Of a stretch of 64,000 bases of DNA, positions 28,268-38,622 are shown in pieces. The translations under genes were made by a program, and so were the position numbers. This stretch comes from Sphingobacterium corticibacter. Its GTDB lineage: Bacteria; Bacteroidota; Bacteroidia; Sphingobacteriales; Sphingobacteriaceae. The stretch is from assembly GCF_003076635.1 (NCBI RefSeq), contig NZ_QDKG01000004.1:248001-312000 (forward strand), written 5' to 3'. The first letter of the stretch is position 1, and the number at the start of each line of letters is the position of its first letter. The notes under the pieces were generated by a model. It was not told the origin of the DNA and made no database searches. It worked only from the letters and a program-made list of their open reading frames with translations.

Positions 28268-29047
28268 ATGAGTAAATCAAAGCCGGTGTTAACTTCTTCG
28301 CTAGGGAAGAAACTCGTGATGAGCTTAACAGGCCTATTCCTGTGTACATTTTTAATAGTCCATTTGATCGGTAACTTTCAGTTATTCAACGACGACCTAG
28401 GCTATTCATTCAACAACTATGCATACTTCATGACGCACTTTACTCCGATTAAAGTGGTTTCGTATTTATTGTATGCATCGATTATCATTCACGCTGTGTA
28501 CGCATTGATCCTGACGATCAAAAACAAAGCTGCCCGCCCGATTCAGTACAAAGAAACGGACGGCAAAGCAAACAGTACCTGGAATTCCAGAAATATGGGT
28601 ATTCTTGGCACCGTGTTGTTGATCTTTATCGCTACGCACATGCAGAATTTCTGGTTTCAATACAAATTCGGAACTACGCCTTACGTAGAGTACCGTACGG
28701 AGATCGCTACAGGTGATCGTCAGACTGACCAGTTCGATAATGTACCGGATAACTACAATGGCTATCTAAAAACTGAAAATGATGGGATCGAAACAATAAA
28801 ATCGAAAGATCTTTACACGCAAGTGGCAGTAACTTTCAAAAACCCATTACTTGTATTATTCTACGTGGTGGCGATGGGAGCGCTTTCATTTCACTTGATC
28901 CACGGCTTTCAGTCTGCCTTTCAGACCGTCGGTTTTAATCACCGTCGCTATATCGGCGTGATTCGTGCGATTGGCGTTTGGGGATTTGGCGTTATTATTC
29001 CGGTTCTGTTCGCTTTAATGCCTTTGTATTTTTACTTTTTAAAATAA
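28268..29047 (+). CDS. sdhC: Succinate dehydrogenase cytochrome b subunit
   Basis: The 259-residue membrane anchor carries heme b and passes electrons between the SdhAB domain and menaquinone. About five hydrophobic helices are seen, the first at LVMSLTGLFLCTFLIVHLIG, with conserved His in several (HLIGNFQ, HAVYAL, HLIHGFQ). This single-subunit, five-helix form is the Bacteroidetes/epsilon type B anchor, so no sdhD is expected. The start at 28268 (MSKSKPVLTSSLGKK) is chosen over the frame start at 28238, which overlaps the promoter box. Confidence 0.94.
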   Translation: MSKSKPVLTSSLGKKLVMSLTGLFLCTFLIVHLIGNFQLFNDDLGYSFNNYAYFMTHFTPIKVVSYLLYASIIIHAVYALILTIKNKAARPIQYKETDGKANSTWNSRNMGILGTVLLIFIATHMQNFWFQYKFGTTPYVEYRTEIATGDRQTDQFDNVPDNYNGYLKTENDGIETIKSKDLYTQVAVTFKNPLLVLFYVVAMGALSFHLIHGFQSAFQTVGFNHRRYIGVIRAIGVWGFGVIIPVLFALMPLYFYFLK

Positions 29048-29101
29048 TGTTATTTACAGATGTTGCTCCGCAGCATCTTTTAAATATATAGATCGTTAAC
29101 T

Positions 29102-31036
29102 ATGTTAGATTCTAAAGTACCTGCTGGCCCATTAGCCGAAAAATGGTCCAAACATAAATTCAATATGAAGCTGGTAAACCCAGCCAACAAACGTAAATTC
29201 ACTATCATCGTAGTGGGTACTGGTTTGGCGGGCGCTTCGGCAGCTGCTTCTTTAGCAGAACTGGGCTATAATGTGAAAACATTTTGCTACCAAGATTCAC
29301 CACGTCGTGCACACTCTATCGCAGCACAAGGTGGTATCAATGCGGCGAAAAACTATCAAAATGATGGTGACTCGGTTTACCGTTTATTCTATGACACGAT
29401 CAAAGGTGGAGATTACCGCGCTCGCGAAGCCAACGTACATCGTTTGGCAGAAGTATCGGTAAACATCATCGATCAATGTGTGGCGCAAGGTGTTCCATTT
29501 GCACGTGAATATGGTGGTCTTTTAGACAACCGTTCTTTCGGTGGTGCTCAGGTATCCCGTACATTCTACGCTCGTGGTCAAACTGGACAACAATTATTAT
29601 TAGGTGCGTATTCGGCGCTTAACCGTCAAATCCAAAAAGGAAAAGTAACTTCGTACACCCGTCATGAAATGCTTGACTTGGTGAAGATAGATGGACATGC
29701 ACGTGGTATTGTTACCCGTGATATGATTTCCGGAAAAATAGAAACACATGAAGGACATGCCGTATTGTTGTGTACGGGAGGTTACGGAAACGTATTCTTC
29801 TTGTCTACCAACGCTATGGGCTGTAATGTGACCGCAGCATGGCGCGCACACAAACGTGGTGCGTACTTTGCCAATCCATGTTATACACAGATCCACCCAA
29901 CTTGTATTCCAGTAACGGGCGATCACCAATCGAAACTGACTTTGATGTCTGAATCATTGCGTAACGATGGTCGTGTATGGGTTCCTAAAACAAAAGAGGT
30001 TGCTGCAAAATTGCGTAAAGGCGAATTGCACCCTGCCGATATCAAAGAAGACGACAGAGATTACTTCTTGGAGCGTAAATATCCTTCTTTCGGTAACTTG
30101 GTGCCGCGTGATGTGGCTTCTCGTAACGCCAAAGAAGCGGTGGATGATGAGCGTGGTGTCGGTAAATCGGGCGTGGCGGTATTCTTAGATTTTGCAGACG
30201 CAATTGCTCGTTTGGGCGAAGATACTGTACGTGCTAAATATGGTAACTTGTTTGACATGTACCACAAAATCACGGACGAAAATCCATACAAACAACCGAT
30301 GCGTATCTATCCAGCAGTTCACTACACAATGGGCGGTATTTGGGTAGATTACAACTTGATGACTACTGTACCTGGTTTGTATGCTTTGGGAGAATGTAAC
30401 TTCTCCGATCACGGTGCGAATCGTCTAGGTGCTTCTGCACTAATGCAAGGTCTTTCAGATGGTTATTTTGTCATTCCATTCACCGTAGGTGATTACTTGG
30501 CAAATCTTGGTTCATTTGCACCTGTAGATAAAAACCATCCTGCATTCGAAGAAACGCGTAAAGAAGTAGAAGCAAACGTAAATGCGCTACTTGCCTTACG
30601 CGGTACAAAAACCGTAGATGATATCCACAAAGAGTTGGGTAAAATCATGTGGGAATATTGTGGTATGGCGCGTACAGCTGAAGGTTTGACGAAAGCAAAA
30701 GGCATGATTCAGGAGTTGCGTAAAGATTTCTGGAAAAATGCGAATGTACTCGGTAACAACGAAGAGCTAAATATGTCTTTAGAGAAAGCTGGCCGCGTAG
30801 CCGACTTCTTGGAACTGGGTGAGTTGATGGTAGACGATGCGTTGAATCGTAATGAGTCTTGTGGTGGTCACTTCCGTTTGGAATCACAAACAGAAGAAGG
30901 CGAGGCATTACGTAATGACGAAGATTACACGTATGTAGCTGCATGGCAATACACTGCCGACAATCAGCCTGAAGTATTACACAAAGAGGAGCTGATATTC
31001 GAGAATGTTAAATTAACCCAAAGAAGTTATAAATAA
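29102..31036 (+). CDS. sdhA: Succinate dehydrogenase / fumarate reductase flavoprotein subunit
   Basis: The 644-residue subunit oxidises succinate. The FAD Rossmann motif [17 protein letters not shown] is at residues 39-55, and the histidine that covalently binds FAD is His71 in [11 protein letters not shown]. Active-site segments [11 protein letters not shown] and [10 protein letters not shown] are intact. It lies 54 bp after sdhC and 44 bp before sdhB. The length and the type B anchor next to it indicate the Bacteroidetes enzyme that may work in both directions. Confidence 0.97.
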   Translation: MLDSKVPAGPLAEKWSKHKFNMKLVNPANKRKFTIIVVGTGLAGASAAASLAELGYNVKTFCYQDSPRRAHSIAAQGGINAAKNYQNDGDSVYRLFYDTIKGGDYRAREANVHRLAEVSVNIIDQCVAQGVPFAREYGGLLDNRSFGGAQVSRTFYARGQTGQQLLLGAYSALNRQIQKGKVTSYTRHEMLDLVKIDGHARGIVTRDMISGKIETHEGHAVLLCTGGYGNVFFLSTNAMGCNVTAAWRAHKRGAYFANPCYTQIHPTCIPVTGDHQSKLTLMSESLRNDGRVWVPKTKEVAAKLRKGELHPADIKEDDRDYFLERKYPSFGNLVPRDVASRNAKEAVDDERGVGKSGVAVFLDFADAIARLGEDTVRAKYGNLFDMYHKITDENPYKQPMRIYPAVHYTMGGIWVDYNLMTTVPGLYALGECNFSDHGANRLGASALMQGLSDGYFVIPFTVGDYLANLGSFAPVDKNHPAFEETRKEVEANVNALLALRGTKTVDDIHKELGKIMWEYCGMARTAEGLTKAKGMIQELRKDFWKNANVLGNNEELNMSLEKAGRVADFLELGELMVDDALNRNESCGGHFRLESQTEEGEALRNDEDYTYVAAWQYTADNQPEVLHKEELIFENVKLTQRSYK

Positions 31037-31080
31037 GATCCATTGAGCTTCGGCTCAATGTGTTACTCTATATAGAAGTT

Positions 31081-31854
31081 ATGAGTGGACAGATGAATTT
31101 AACGCTAAAAGTTTGGCGTCAAACAAATATAAAAGACAAAGGGCAATTTGTCACTTATCAAGCGAATGATATCGCAGATGACATGTCTTTCTTAGAGATG
31201 TTGGATATCGTAAATGATGACCTTACGCGTAAAGGGGAAGATCCTATTTATTTCGATCACGATTGTCGCGAAGGTATTTGTGGAATGTGTTCTTTGGTGA
31301 TCAATGGTCGCCCGCACGGACCAGAATATGGCACGACAACCTGTCAATTACACATGCGTTCTTTCCACGACGGACAAACTATCGTCATAGAACCTTGGAG
31401 AGCTGCCGCTTTCCCTGTGTTGAAAGATTTGGCGGTAGATCGCACCTCTTTTGAACGCATTCAACAAGCTGGAGGTTATGTAAATGTAAATACAGGTGGT
31501 GTGCCTGATGCGAACTCTATTCCTATTCCAAAGCGTATTGCTGACGAAGCATTTGAGTCTGCAACGTGTATTGGTTGTGGAGCTTGTGTTGCAGCTTGTA
31601 AAAATGCTTCTGCCATGCTATTCGTATCTGCTAAGATCTCTCAATTTGCTTTGTTGCCACAAGGACAAACGGAGCGTTACGAGCGTGCACAAAGTATGGT
31701 AGATCAAATGGACGCTGAAGGTTTTGGTAACTGTACGAATACGGGTGCTTGTGAAGCAGAATGTCCAGTTGGCATCAAGATGACGAACATTGCGCGAATG
31801 AACAGAGAATACTTCACCGCAAAATTGTTCCGCGAAGAAGACGTTCACAACTAG
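31081..31854 (+). CDS. sdhB: Succinate dehydrogenase / fumarate reductase iron-sulfur subunit
   Basis: The 257-residue electron-transfer subunit has a plant-type [2Fe-2S] site (Cys62, Cys67, Cys70, Cys88). A ferredoxin domain follows with [11 protein letters not shown] (Cys163, 166, 169, 173) and the motif [14 protein letters not shown] (Cys218, 224, 228). These supply the remaining iron-sulfur clusters. The start at 31081 is preferred over 31060, which adds seven residues unlike the family. It is the last gene of the operon and is followed by a strong terminator. Confidence 0.96.
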   Translation: MSGQMNLTLKVWRQTNIKDKGQFVTYQANDIADDMSFLEMLDIVNDDLTRKGEDPIYFDHDCREGICGMCSLVINGRPHGPEYGTTTCQLHMRSFHDGQTIVIEPWRAAAFPVLKDLAVDRTSFERIQQAGGYVNVNTGGVPDANSIPIPKRIADEAFESATCIGCGACVAACKNASAMLFVSAKISQFALLPQGQTERYERAQSMVDQMDAEGFGNCTNTGACEAECPVGIKMTNIARMNREYFTAKLFREEDVHN

Positions 31855-31876
31855 CCTTCGTTTAAATACTACAAAG

Positions 31877-31910
31877 AGTCCGCGCTATTTAATGAGCGCG
31901 GACTTTTTTT
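31877..31910 (+). terminator. sdhCAB terminator
   Basis: AGTCCGCGCT pairs with AGCGCGGACT around an 8-nt loop, followed by seven T. It begins 22 bp after the sdhB stop. Confidence 0.93.
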
Positions 31911-31935
31911 GTTATATTTAAAAACTTCTAAACAG

Positions 31936-31943
31936 TATTTTTG
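31936..31943 (+). promoter_or_regulatory. Possible -7 box adjoining the kinase start
   Basis: TATTTTTG fits TAnnTTTG but ends one base before the ATG at 31945. Use of this box would give a leaderless mRNA or require the next Met (31981) as start. The upstream box is weak. Confidence 0.35.
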
Positions 31944-31944
31944 C

Positions 31945-34900
31945 ATGGGAAATAGGGTGCTTCTTCTGTTGTCAATAGTCATGTTTTTGCTTTTTGCAAC
32001 AGCACTGATCATACACAATACGATCACTGAAGCAGATATGCTAACAATAAATACCGAAACTATTTCTAAAAATATTCATAGAAAAGAGAAGGTTGTTGAG
32101 GATTTGTTCGCAGATTCATTGGCACTAAAGACCTTCTCTAACGTTGAACGGTATCCTACACAAGCATTAGAATTAACTAAAAACCTATCGGATGACGAAA
32201 ATCTGATTTATTTTTATGTCTATAAAAATAACAATCCCATATTCTGGAGTTCGAACCTAATTGTGCCTCCTAGCGATCGACCATTTGTACAAGAAACTAC
32301 CTATGTAGATGCCGAACCACGGTCGTATATTGTCAAGAAAAAAAAATTAGACCGAGATGTATCTGTCCTAGCAGTCATCTTGGTAAGACGTGCATTCAAC
32401 CACTCGAATAGTTATCTTTCGAATCGATTTTACAAAAACATTATCCCGTCCGATAATCTTGAGATTGCCAGATACAGCGATAATGACATCGTTCGCAATG
32501 TGTACAGTAAATCGGGCAGCTATCTTTTTTCTGTCAAATTTAAACAGGGAAAATATCACAATGTCTACCTAACCATGCAACTGCTTGCTTGGGTATTAGG
32601 TTCGATTATTTTTCTTTCATTGATTAACCGAGGTTGTTTCATGTTAGCGAAGAAAGGACGTGCATGGCTTTCTGTGTTAGCAATGGCCACGATCTTAGCT
32701 ATACTTAAATGGATCTCTCTACAAGCCGATTGGTTATCAGCCACGTCAAGCATGGAGTTATTTGATCCACGCTATTACGCTTATAATCCTTTTTTGCCCA
32801 ATCTTTGGGAATTCATAATCACGACAGCCAGCGCGGCATGGCTAATCTTTTATATCCGCAGCATACAGGTCTTTTTGGCAGCACAGAATCCCATTAATCG
32901 AAATGTCAAAGCATTATTACTAGCCGGATTTGCATTATCCACTATCTATTTGTTTAGTAACTTGTTGTTGGAGCATCTAAGTACGTTGATTACCCACACA
33001 TCGAGTGTGAATATGGATTTCACCAATATCTTAGGTTTTAGTAGCTACAGTTGGGTGAACGTCTTTTTATTCTGTGTCAATATTATTTTGTTGCTTCTAT
33101 ACATTGATTTTGCTATTGGACAAGTGCGTACCATGCTCCGAAATCTAACTACGGAAATCAACATACAGCTGATTACGTTAATCCTATTTCTACTGATCAG
33201 TGCGTTATTTTTTGAGCAAGCTATCTATTACAACTTATTGGTAGGGGCGGTATTGCTAATCCGTTCGTATACGCGGCACAAAAACACACAATATTCATTC
33301 TTCAACATCGTCATCGTTTTATTATCAATATCCCTGTTATCTTCCTTCATATACCATCAAAGTATACGAAAGGTAAAACAGAAGCAAATGGCGTTGACTC
33401 TAAAATACCTTGAAGCCGAAAACGATCTAAATGCTATTTCCATTTTTTCGGAAATGGAGAAAAATTTGGTAGCGGACTCGACCATCATGCGCCAACTATT
33501 GCAGGATGCTATGGTTACTCAACAAACACAACTTCTTGACAATCATATTAAAACACATTACTTCAGTGGTTACCTTTCTCGATACGAGCATCAATTTTAC
33601 TATTATATTGACGAAGTGCCTTTGGATAACTACGACAGTAATAAGATGGTAGAATATCGCGAAAAGGTGATCAATAATGCAGTACGTGTACCAAATACTG
33701 ATCATTTTTATCGTGTACGAAGTGAATTAGGCACACACGAGTATTTCTTTCAGATGGACGTACTTTTAGATGAAAGAAGTAACGCGCAAATATTTGTTAA
33801 TTTGCGAAATTACGCCTATAGCCCTTCGCTTCCCTATCCAGAATTTCTGGTGGACAGTAAGGTTGATATTATTCGGGAACATTATGCTAGCGATGCAGCG
33901 TTTGCTTTGTATAAAGATCGAGTATTACTCACGCAGAATGGTAACTATGTATATCCGTCTCAAGATGTTCAATTTCCACCAGATTTGAACAAAGCCCTTG
34001 AACTACCCGATGACAAGGGATTCTATCATATGGTCTTTCGCCCAGATGTGCATACTACCATTGTTGTGAGTAAGCCCAAGTTCGACATTTGGCAATCACT
34101 TGCAATCATTTCATTTCTCTTTATTTCGCTATTTACGGTATACCTACTCGCGCTGATGATTCAATACCTAACCACAGTGGTATTTCGAAAATCATTCAAT
34201 TGGCGTACACTACAATATCAGTTCATATTATTACGCAACAAACTAAGATATAGTACAAGGATTCAAACCATTGTTATCTGTACGGTAATTTTGGCCATTC
34301 TGATCTCCGGCACTATAGCCTTTTTCACCATCCGTAAACAACTAGAGTCTAGCAATTTGGCATTGCAAGAAAGCTATAGCAAAGAAGTATCGCACAAGCT
34401 AGAGAACCTTCTGTCTGCTAATGAAAAGAAGGCATGGACGGAAGGGGCTATTGAGCGGATTCGAGAGATTAATGAGTTTTCTAATCTTGATGCCAATGTA
34501 TACGACAAAAGAGGCATTTTGGTCTACTCCTCGCAACCACGAATATTTGAGACAGGATTAGTCTCACAATTCATCCATCCTGATGCTTATAATGAGCTCA
34601 ATGTCATTAAAAAAACAAATGTGACACTGACGGAAAGGATTGGTGATTTTGATTTTAACTCGAGCTATTCGACGATTAAAAATGAAGATAATAGTTCGGC
34701 TGCGTTTGTGAACATCCCCAATTATGCAGCGAAGAAAGAAGAAATCCGAAATAGTAATTTGCTACTTAACTCGCTGCTAAACATCTACACGGTAATTATT
34801 CTGATTGCAGGGTTTATTGCGGTATCGGTCTCTCGATTAATCACCAGACCATTGTTAATAATTGGCGAGAAGATGGTAGAGACGACCGTGAGTGATAAAA

Positions 34901-35706
34901 ATAATGAGCCACTATATTGGGAACGTGATGACGAAATCGGAGCCTTGGTTAAAGCGTATAATCTGATGTTGGTTAAAATGGAGCAGAACACTAAACAATT
35001 GATGAGTGCAGAGCGAGAATACGCTTGGCGCGAAATGGCTAGACAAGTAGCACATGAGATTAAAAACCCACTAACCCCTATGAAATTGGGCATACAGCAA
35101 TTAATGCGTTCTTTCAATGAAAACGATCCACGGTTTGAGGATCGTTTTAAGAAATTCTCTGATTCCTTTGTAGAACAGATAGATAGCTTATCCAAGATTG
35201 CGGTAGAATTCTCCAATTTTGCAAAACTTCCGAGTACTGAATTAGTGAATATTGATATTTTAGAAAAGGTTCGGGAAGTGGTGACTTTCTTTAACAGCTC
35301 TATGAATACCAATATTCTGATTGCAAATAAAACTGGGCGAGACAGGCTTTTTGTCTTAGGCGACAAAGATCAAATATTGCGCAGCTTCAATAACTTAATT
35401 AAAAACGCCATTGAAGCCTCCCGTGGTCGCAAAAAAGTGATGATTAAGATTGGTTTGTCTTTAGCGGAAAATGAGCTGTTGAAGATTGCCATTGGCGACA
35501 ATGGATTGGGAATTCCACTGGATGTCATTCCCAAAATATTTCAACCTAATTTTACGACTAAAAGCTCGGGGACTGGACTGGGACTTGCATTTGTCAAGAA
35601 AACTGTAGAATCAATGCAAGGAGAAATATCATTTCAGACAGCAGAAAATGTAGGAACAACCTTTACTATATTATTACCAATGACTGCACCTACTAATGGT
35701 CACTAA
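31945..35706 (+). CDS. Very large multi-pass sensor histidine kinase (NtrY/NtrB-like core), orphan
   Basis: The 1253-residue protein starts with a membrane helix (VLLLLSIVMFLLFATALII) and an extracytoplasmic domain. A bundle of about six to eight helices follows (roughly residues 210-480), then a second extracytoplasmic region and more helices near 720-800 and 950. A HAMP-like linker comes next, and then the kinase core. The H-box is EMARQVAHEIKNPLTPMK with phospho-acceptor His1037. The ATP-binding N box (NLIKNAIEAS), DNGLGIP and GTGLGLAFVKK are intact. No response regulator is adjacent. Start 31945 avoids the overlap with the terminator; 31981 is possible. Signal sensed is unknown. Confidence 0.9.
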   Translation: MGNRVLLLLSIVMFLLFATALIIHNTITEADMLTINTETISKNIHRKEKVVEDLFADSLALKTFSNVERYPTQALELTKNLSDDENLIYFYVYKNNNPIFWSSNLIVPPSDRPFVQETTYVDAEPRSYIVKKKKLDRDVSVLAVILVRRAFNHSNSYLSNRFYKNIIPSDNLEIARYSDNDIVRNVYSKSGSYLFSVKFKQGKYHNVYLTMQLLAWVLGSIIFLSLINRGCFMLAKKGRAWLSVLAMATILAILKWISLQADWLSATSSMELFDPRYYAYNPFLPNLWEFIITTASAAWLIFYIRSIQVFLAAQNPINRNVKALLLAGFALSTIYLFSNLLLEHLSTLITHTSSVNMDFTNILGFSSYSWVNVFLFCVNIILLLLYIDFAIGQVRTMLRNLTTEINIQLITLILFLLISALFFEQAIYYNLLVGAVLLIRSYTRHKNTQYSFFNIVIVLLSISLLSSFIYHQSIRKVKQKQMALTLKYLEAENDLNAISIFSEMEKNLVADSTIMRQLLQDAMVTQQTQLLDNHIKTHYFSGYLSRYEHQFYYYIDEVPLDNYDSNKMVEYREKVINNAVRVPNTDHFYRVRSELGTHEYFFQMDVLLDERSNAQIFVNLRNYAYSPSLPYPEFLVDSKVDIIREHYASDAAFALYKDRVLLTQNGNYVYPSQDVQFPPDLNKALELPDDKGFYHMVFRPDVHTTIVVSKPKFDIWQSLAIISFLFISLFTVYLLALMIQYLTTVVFRKSFNWRTLQYQFILLRNKLRYSTRIQTIVICTVILAILISGTIAFFTIRKQLESSNLALQESYSKEVSHKLENLLSANEKKAWTEGAIERIREINEFSNLDANVYDKRGILVYSSQPRIFETGLVSQFIHPDAYNELNVIKKTNVTLTERIGDFDFNSSYSTIKNEDNSSAAFVNIPNYAAKKEEIRNSNLLLNSLLNIYTVIILIAGFIAVSVSRLITRPLLIIGEKMVETTVSDKNNEPLYWERDDEIGALVKAYNLMLVKMEQNTKQLMSAEREYAWREMARQVAHEIKNPLTPMKLGIQQLMRSFNENDPRFEDRFKKFSDSFVEQIDSLSKIAVEFSNFAKLPSTELVNIDILEKVREVVTFFNSSMNTNILIANKTGRDRLFVLGDKDQILRSFNNLIKNAIEASRGRKKVMIKIGLSLAENELLKIAIGDNGLGIPLDVIPKIFQPNFTTKSSGTGLGLAFVKKTVESMQGEISFQTAENVGTTFTILLPMTAPTNGH

Positions 35707-35756
35707 AAGTATTAAGAAAAATATCCTAGGATTGGAACAGTATTATAAATACGCTA

Positions 35757-36695
35757 CTATTTAAATACCACACTTGCACGCCCCATTATTGCGTTATCGG
35801 CATAGAGTAATACAGTATATGCTCCTTTTTTGAACCCAGCATTTTCATCAGACCAGAATAATTGATATTCTTCTCCATTATTCGTAAAGCTGATGTTTTC
35901 CTTAAAGGTATACTGCAGCTTCTCTCCATGTACATAGAATAAATCCTCTGAGTTTGCAATAAGATTACCGCTAGGATTAATGATGCGTACATATATCTCT
36001 TTCTTCCCGATCTCTGCGATTGGATTGTCTGCAATGGTAAAACTGATTTGCATCTGATCGATGCGTTTAGCTCTGACATTGGTGGTATGCGTACCATCTC
36101 GTTTCACGGAGATACCGTTTAGACTTACATTCGAAACCTTAATAGAAGATGCTTTAGACATCTTTGTTGTCATGGCAGATTGTCTGTCTTTAAGATTCGC
36201 AATTTGGCGCTCACTGGCATCCAATTCGTCCTGTAAGAGACTATTCTCCCTGGCCAATAATTCGGTTTTTACACGTAGACCCACTACTTCATCCCGAAAC
36301 TGAGATACACGATCTTTGAGACCGGCTACCTCATTGCGAACATTCACTAGTTCAGTTTCCGAAATATCGTTTTTGCTTAAGTCTTGACGCAAATTGTTAA
36401 TAACCATCCGCGCTTCGCTCTCGGAGGCTTCCAAATCATCGGTGTATTCGACGCCTTGATTGCTAGCGTTGTCTAATTCGGCCTCGATGCGATCTATATC
36501 GGTCTGTAGGTTTTCACGCTGCAGGGTTACCGTGTATAGTTTCTCACCCGACGATTTAAATTTTATATAAAAATAGACATTGGTCACTATTAGTGCGGCA
36601 ATGGCCAATATAAAGAAGTATACATTTCTATTTACACCGGATTGTGGTGCTTTTTTTTCTTCTTCTCTTTCTAATTCCACTCGATCAACATTCAT
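35757..36695 (-). CDS. Membrane-anchored coiled-coil protein, unknown function
   Basis: This 312-residue protein has one transmembrane helix (YFFILAIAALIVTNVYFYIKF, about residues 26-46). A long coiled coil follows to about residue 185, rich in Glu, Leu, Asn and Arg in heptad-like spacing. The C-terminal part is beta-rich (about residues 195-312) with segments such as KKEIYVRIINPSGNLI, like an Ig-type fold in the periplasm. I recognise the architecture from Bacteroidetes conserved hypotheticals but not a function. It is convergent with the histidine kinase, leaving 50 bp. Confidence 0.75.
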   Translation of the reverse strand: MNVDRVELEREEEKKAPQSGVNRNVYFFILAIAALIVTNVYFYIKFKSSGEKLYTVTLQRENLQTDIDRIEAELDNASNQGVEYTDDLEASESEARMVINNLRQDLSKNDISETELVNVRNEVAGLKDRVSQFRDEVVGLRVKTELLARENSLLQDELDASERQIANLKDRQSAMTTKMSKASSIKVSNVSLNGISVKRDGTHTTNVRAKRIDQMQISFTIADNPIAEIGKKEIYVRIINPSGNLIANSEDLFYVHGEKLQYTFKENISFTNNGEEYQLFWSDENAGFKKGAYTVLLYADNAIMGRASVVFK

Positions 36696-36791
36696 CCCTT
36701 ATATACCCAAAAGTCGAGAAAACTCTAACTATAAAGTGTTTAAATTTTAACGATTATATAACATGTAAACAAAAACTATTCCAAGGTAGAT

Positions 36792-37934
36792 TTATTCGAA
36801 ATAGTTCAACGTGTCGAATCCGCCAGCTTTAAGGTAAGCATCTTTGCGCATCAACTGCAAATCGGCCTGTACCATCTCACTTACTAGCTCATCCAATCCG
36901 TATTTTGGTTGCCAGTTCAACCGGCTTTTTGCTTTATTTGGATCTCCAACCAACAGATCTACTTCGGTCGGACGGAAGTAGGCAGCATCTACTTTCACTA
37001 CAGTTTGTCCTAGTTTGATGTGATCGGCATTAATGCCCAATTCTTTCATACGATCCTGATCGCGATCGATTATGACGCCTTTCTCTGCAACGCCTTTTCC
37101 ACTAAACTCGATTTCGATTCCCAATTCTGCAAAACTCAGACGAACGAAATCACGCACGCTGGTAGTGACTCCAGTTGCAATGACGAAATCTTCGGGTTTT
37201 TCTTGTTGCAGCATGAGCCACATCGCTTCTACGTAGTCTTTAGCGTGTCCCCAATCGCGTTGTGCAGATAAATTTCCTAAAAACAATTTGTCCTGCAATC
37301 CCAACGCGATCTTAGCTGCTGCACGTGTAATCTTGCGCGTGACGAAAGTCTCTCCGCGAACCGGACTTTCGTGGTTAAACAGGATACCATTGCAAGCAAA
37401 CATGCCATACGCCTCACGATAATTTACCGTAATCCAATAGGCATACATTTTTGCCACAGCATAAGGACTTCTTGGATAAAATGGTGTCGTTTCTGATTGT
37501 GGTACTGCTTGCACTAAACCATACAGTTCGGAGGTAGAGGCTTGGTATATCTTTGTTTTTTCGACTAAACCTAATAGACGAACAGCTTCCATAATACGTA
37601 GTACGCCTACACCATCGGCGTTAGCCGTATATTCAGGTGTATCGAAGCTCACTTTCACATGAGACTGTGCGGCCAGATTGTAGATCTCGTCAGGTTGTGT
37701 TTCTTGGATAACGCGAATCAAATTCGTGGAATCGGTCAAATCACCGTAGTGCAAGATTAGATTACGATGCTGTGTATGCGGATCTTGATACAGGTGATCA
37801 ATACGATCGGTGTTGAACAGCGAACTGCGACGTTTTAGTCCGTGCACGATGTACCCTTTCTTCAGCAAGAATTCGGAAAGATAAGCTCCATCCTGCCCAG
37901 TGATACCTGTAATTAACGCTACCTTTTGTTGCAT
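36792..37934 (-). CDS. gmd: GDP-mannose 4,6-dehydratase
   Basis: The 380-residue extended SDR converts GDP-D-mannose to GDP-4-keto-6-deoxy-mannose, the precursor of GDP-fucose and related sugars. The NADP motif [10 protein letters not shown] is at residues 8-17, and the catalytic YxxxK is in [12 protein letters not shown]. The segment [14 protein letters not shown] is diagnostic of Gmd. Met19 of the longer frame (37934) begins the standard N-terminus. The usual partner fcl (GDP-fucose synthase) is not adjacent, so the end product is uncertain. Confidence 0.95.
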   Translation of the reverse strand: MQQKVALITGITGQDGAYLSEFLLKKGYIVHGLKRRSSLFNTDRIDHLYQDPHTQHRNLILHYGDLTDSTNLIRVIQETQPDEIYNLAAQSHVKVSFDTPEYTANADGVGVLRIMEAVRLLGLVEKTKIYQASTSELYGLVQAVPQSETTPFYPRSPYAVAKMYAYWITVNYREAYGMFACNGILFNHESPVRGETFVTRKITRAAAKIALGLQDKLFLGNLSAQRDWGHAKDYVEAMWLMLQQEKPEDFVIATGVTTSVRDFVRLSFAELGIEIEFSGKGVAEKGVIIDRDQDRMKELGINADHIKLGQTVVKVDAAYFRPTEVDLLVGDPNKAKSRLNWQPKYGLDELVSEMVQADLQLMRKDAYLKAGGFDTLNYFE

Positions 37935-37965
37935 TGTAATCTGATAATTTGTCCAAAAATAAAAA

Positions 37966-38000
37966 AAACCTCCTAATGTGTAACACACTTTAGGAGGTTT
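37966..38000 (-). terminator. Terminator of the 38034-38576 lipoprotein gene
   Basis: AAACCTCCTAATGTGT pairs with ACACTTTAGGAGGTTT (one mismatch) and is followed on the minus strand by eight T. It separates this gene from gmd, whose start is 32 bp further on. A TATTTTTG box (37954-37961) overlaps its T-tract and may be the gmd promoter. Confidence 0.88.
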
Positions 38001-38033
38001 CAGCTGATTGATACCGTTTTATTGCCCTGTAGC

Positions 38034-38576
38034 CTAATCTAAGCGAGTAAAATTAAAAACTAAATTTCCCTCTCCTTGATCTAAAGGAATCGGCATACGC
38101 ATCACCATAGTCTCTCCATCAGCATAGGATAAGTCTAAACGGTAACCAGTAGTAACGTTAGATGCTTTGTCGCCAGCATACAATTTCTTGAATTGGAATT
38201 GAGGCTCGCCCATTCCTTTACCCGGATTGAAGATAGACCACACGATGTTGCGAACAGCGCCGTTAGCACATAACGTACCTTCGCTTCTAAACTCAATACT
38301 TCCACGGTAATTTCCTGTTGGCAATTCCCATACGCTTCCTACAAAACACTCTACAGGAGCTTCATCAAAAATATTTTTCACCGTGTATGCAGCAGGAATA
38401 TCCTCCCGATCTACCGTGTTTAACACCCACTTGCCTTTTACTCCCGCGCGCCATTGTGACGCTGTTGGTCCAGACTCTGCCGCGGCAGAACCGGTAGTTT
38501 TACGTGGTGCTCCGCAAGAACCCATCACAAAGACAATCGCTAAAAGCGATAATATCGACATTACCTGTTTACGCAT
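38034..38576 (-). CDS. Lipocalin-like lipoprotein
   Basis: The 180-residue protein starts MRKQVMSILSLLAIVFVMGSC, a lipoprotein signal with Cys21. The mature part contains GVKGKWVLNTVDRED, the GxW-type opening of small lipocalin-like domains. Beta-rich segments follow (YRGSIEFRSEGTL, YRLDLSYADGETMVMRM) up to NLVFNFTRLD. It is probably an outer-membrane-anchored beta-barrel binding protein; the ligand is unknown. The start at 38576 is taken because upstream in-frame Mets lack signal character and overlap the divergent promoter. Its start codon touches the -33 box of the next gene. Confidence 0.8.
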   Translation of the reverse strand: MRKQVMSILSLLAIVFVMGSCGAPRKTTGSAAAESGPTASQWRAGVKGKWVLNTVDREDIPAAYTVKNIFDEAPVECFVGSVWELPTGNYRGSIEFRSEGTLCANGAVRNIVWSIFNPGKGMGEPQFQFKKLYAGDKASNVTTGYRLDLSYADGETMVMRMPIPLDQGEGNLVFNFTRLD

Positions 38577-38598
38577 AATATTAAATTTGATATTTTTG
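38568..38598 (+). promoter_or_regulatory. Promoter overlapping a divergent start codon
   Basis: TTTA (38568-38571), a 19-bp spacer and TATTTTTG (38591-38598) lie 24 bp before the ATG at 38623. The upstream box falls inside the first codons of the divergent lipoprotein gene (start codon 38574-38576). Confidence 0.6.
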
Positions 38599-38622
38599 AT
38601 CATTCTAAATTTATTCACTACT

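Noticed and set aside
34785..35366. 193-codon frame antisense to the histidine kinase
   Set aside because: It covers the kinase core in reverse; the sense frame has all kinase motifs.
38383..38622. N-terminal extension of the three-helix membrane protein
   Set aside because: The extension is antisense to the lipocalin-like lipoprotein and lies upstream of the promoter.
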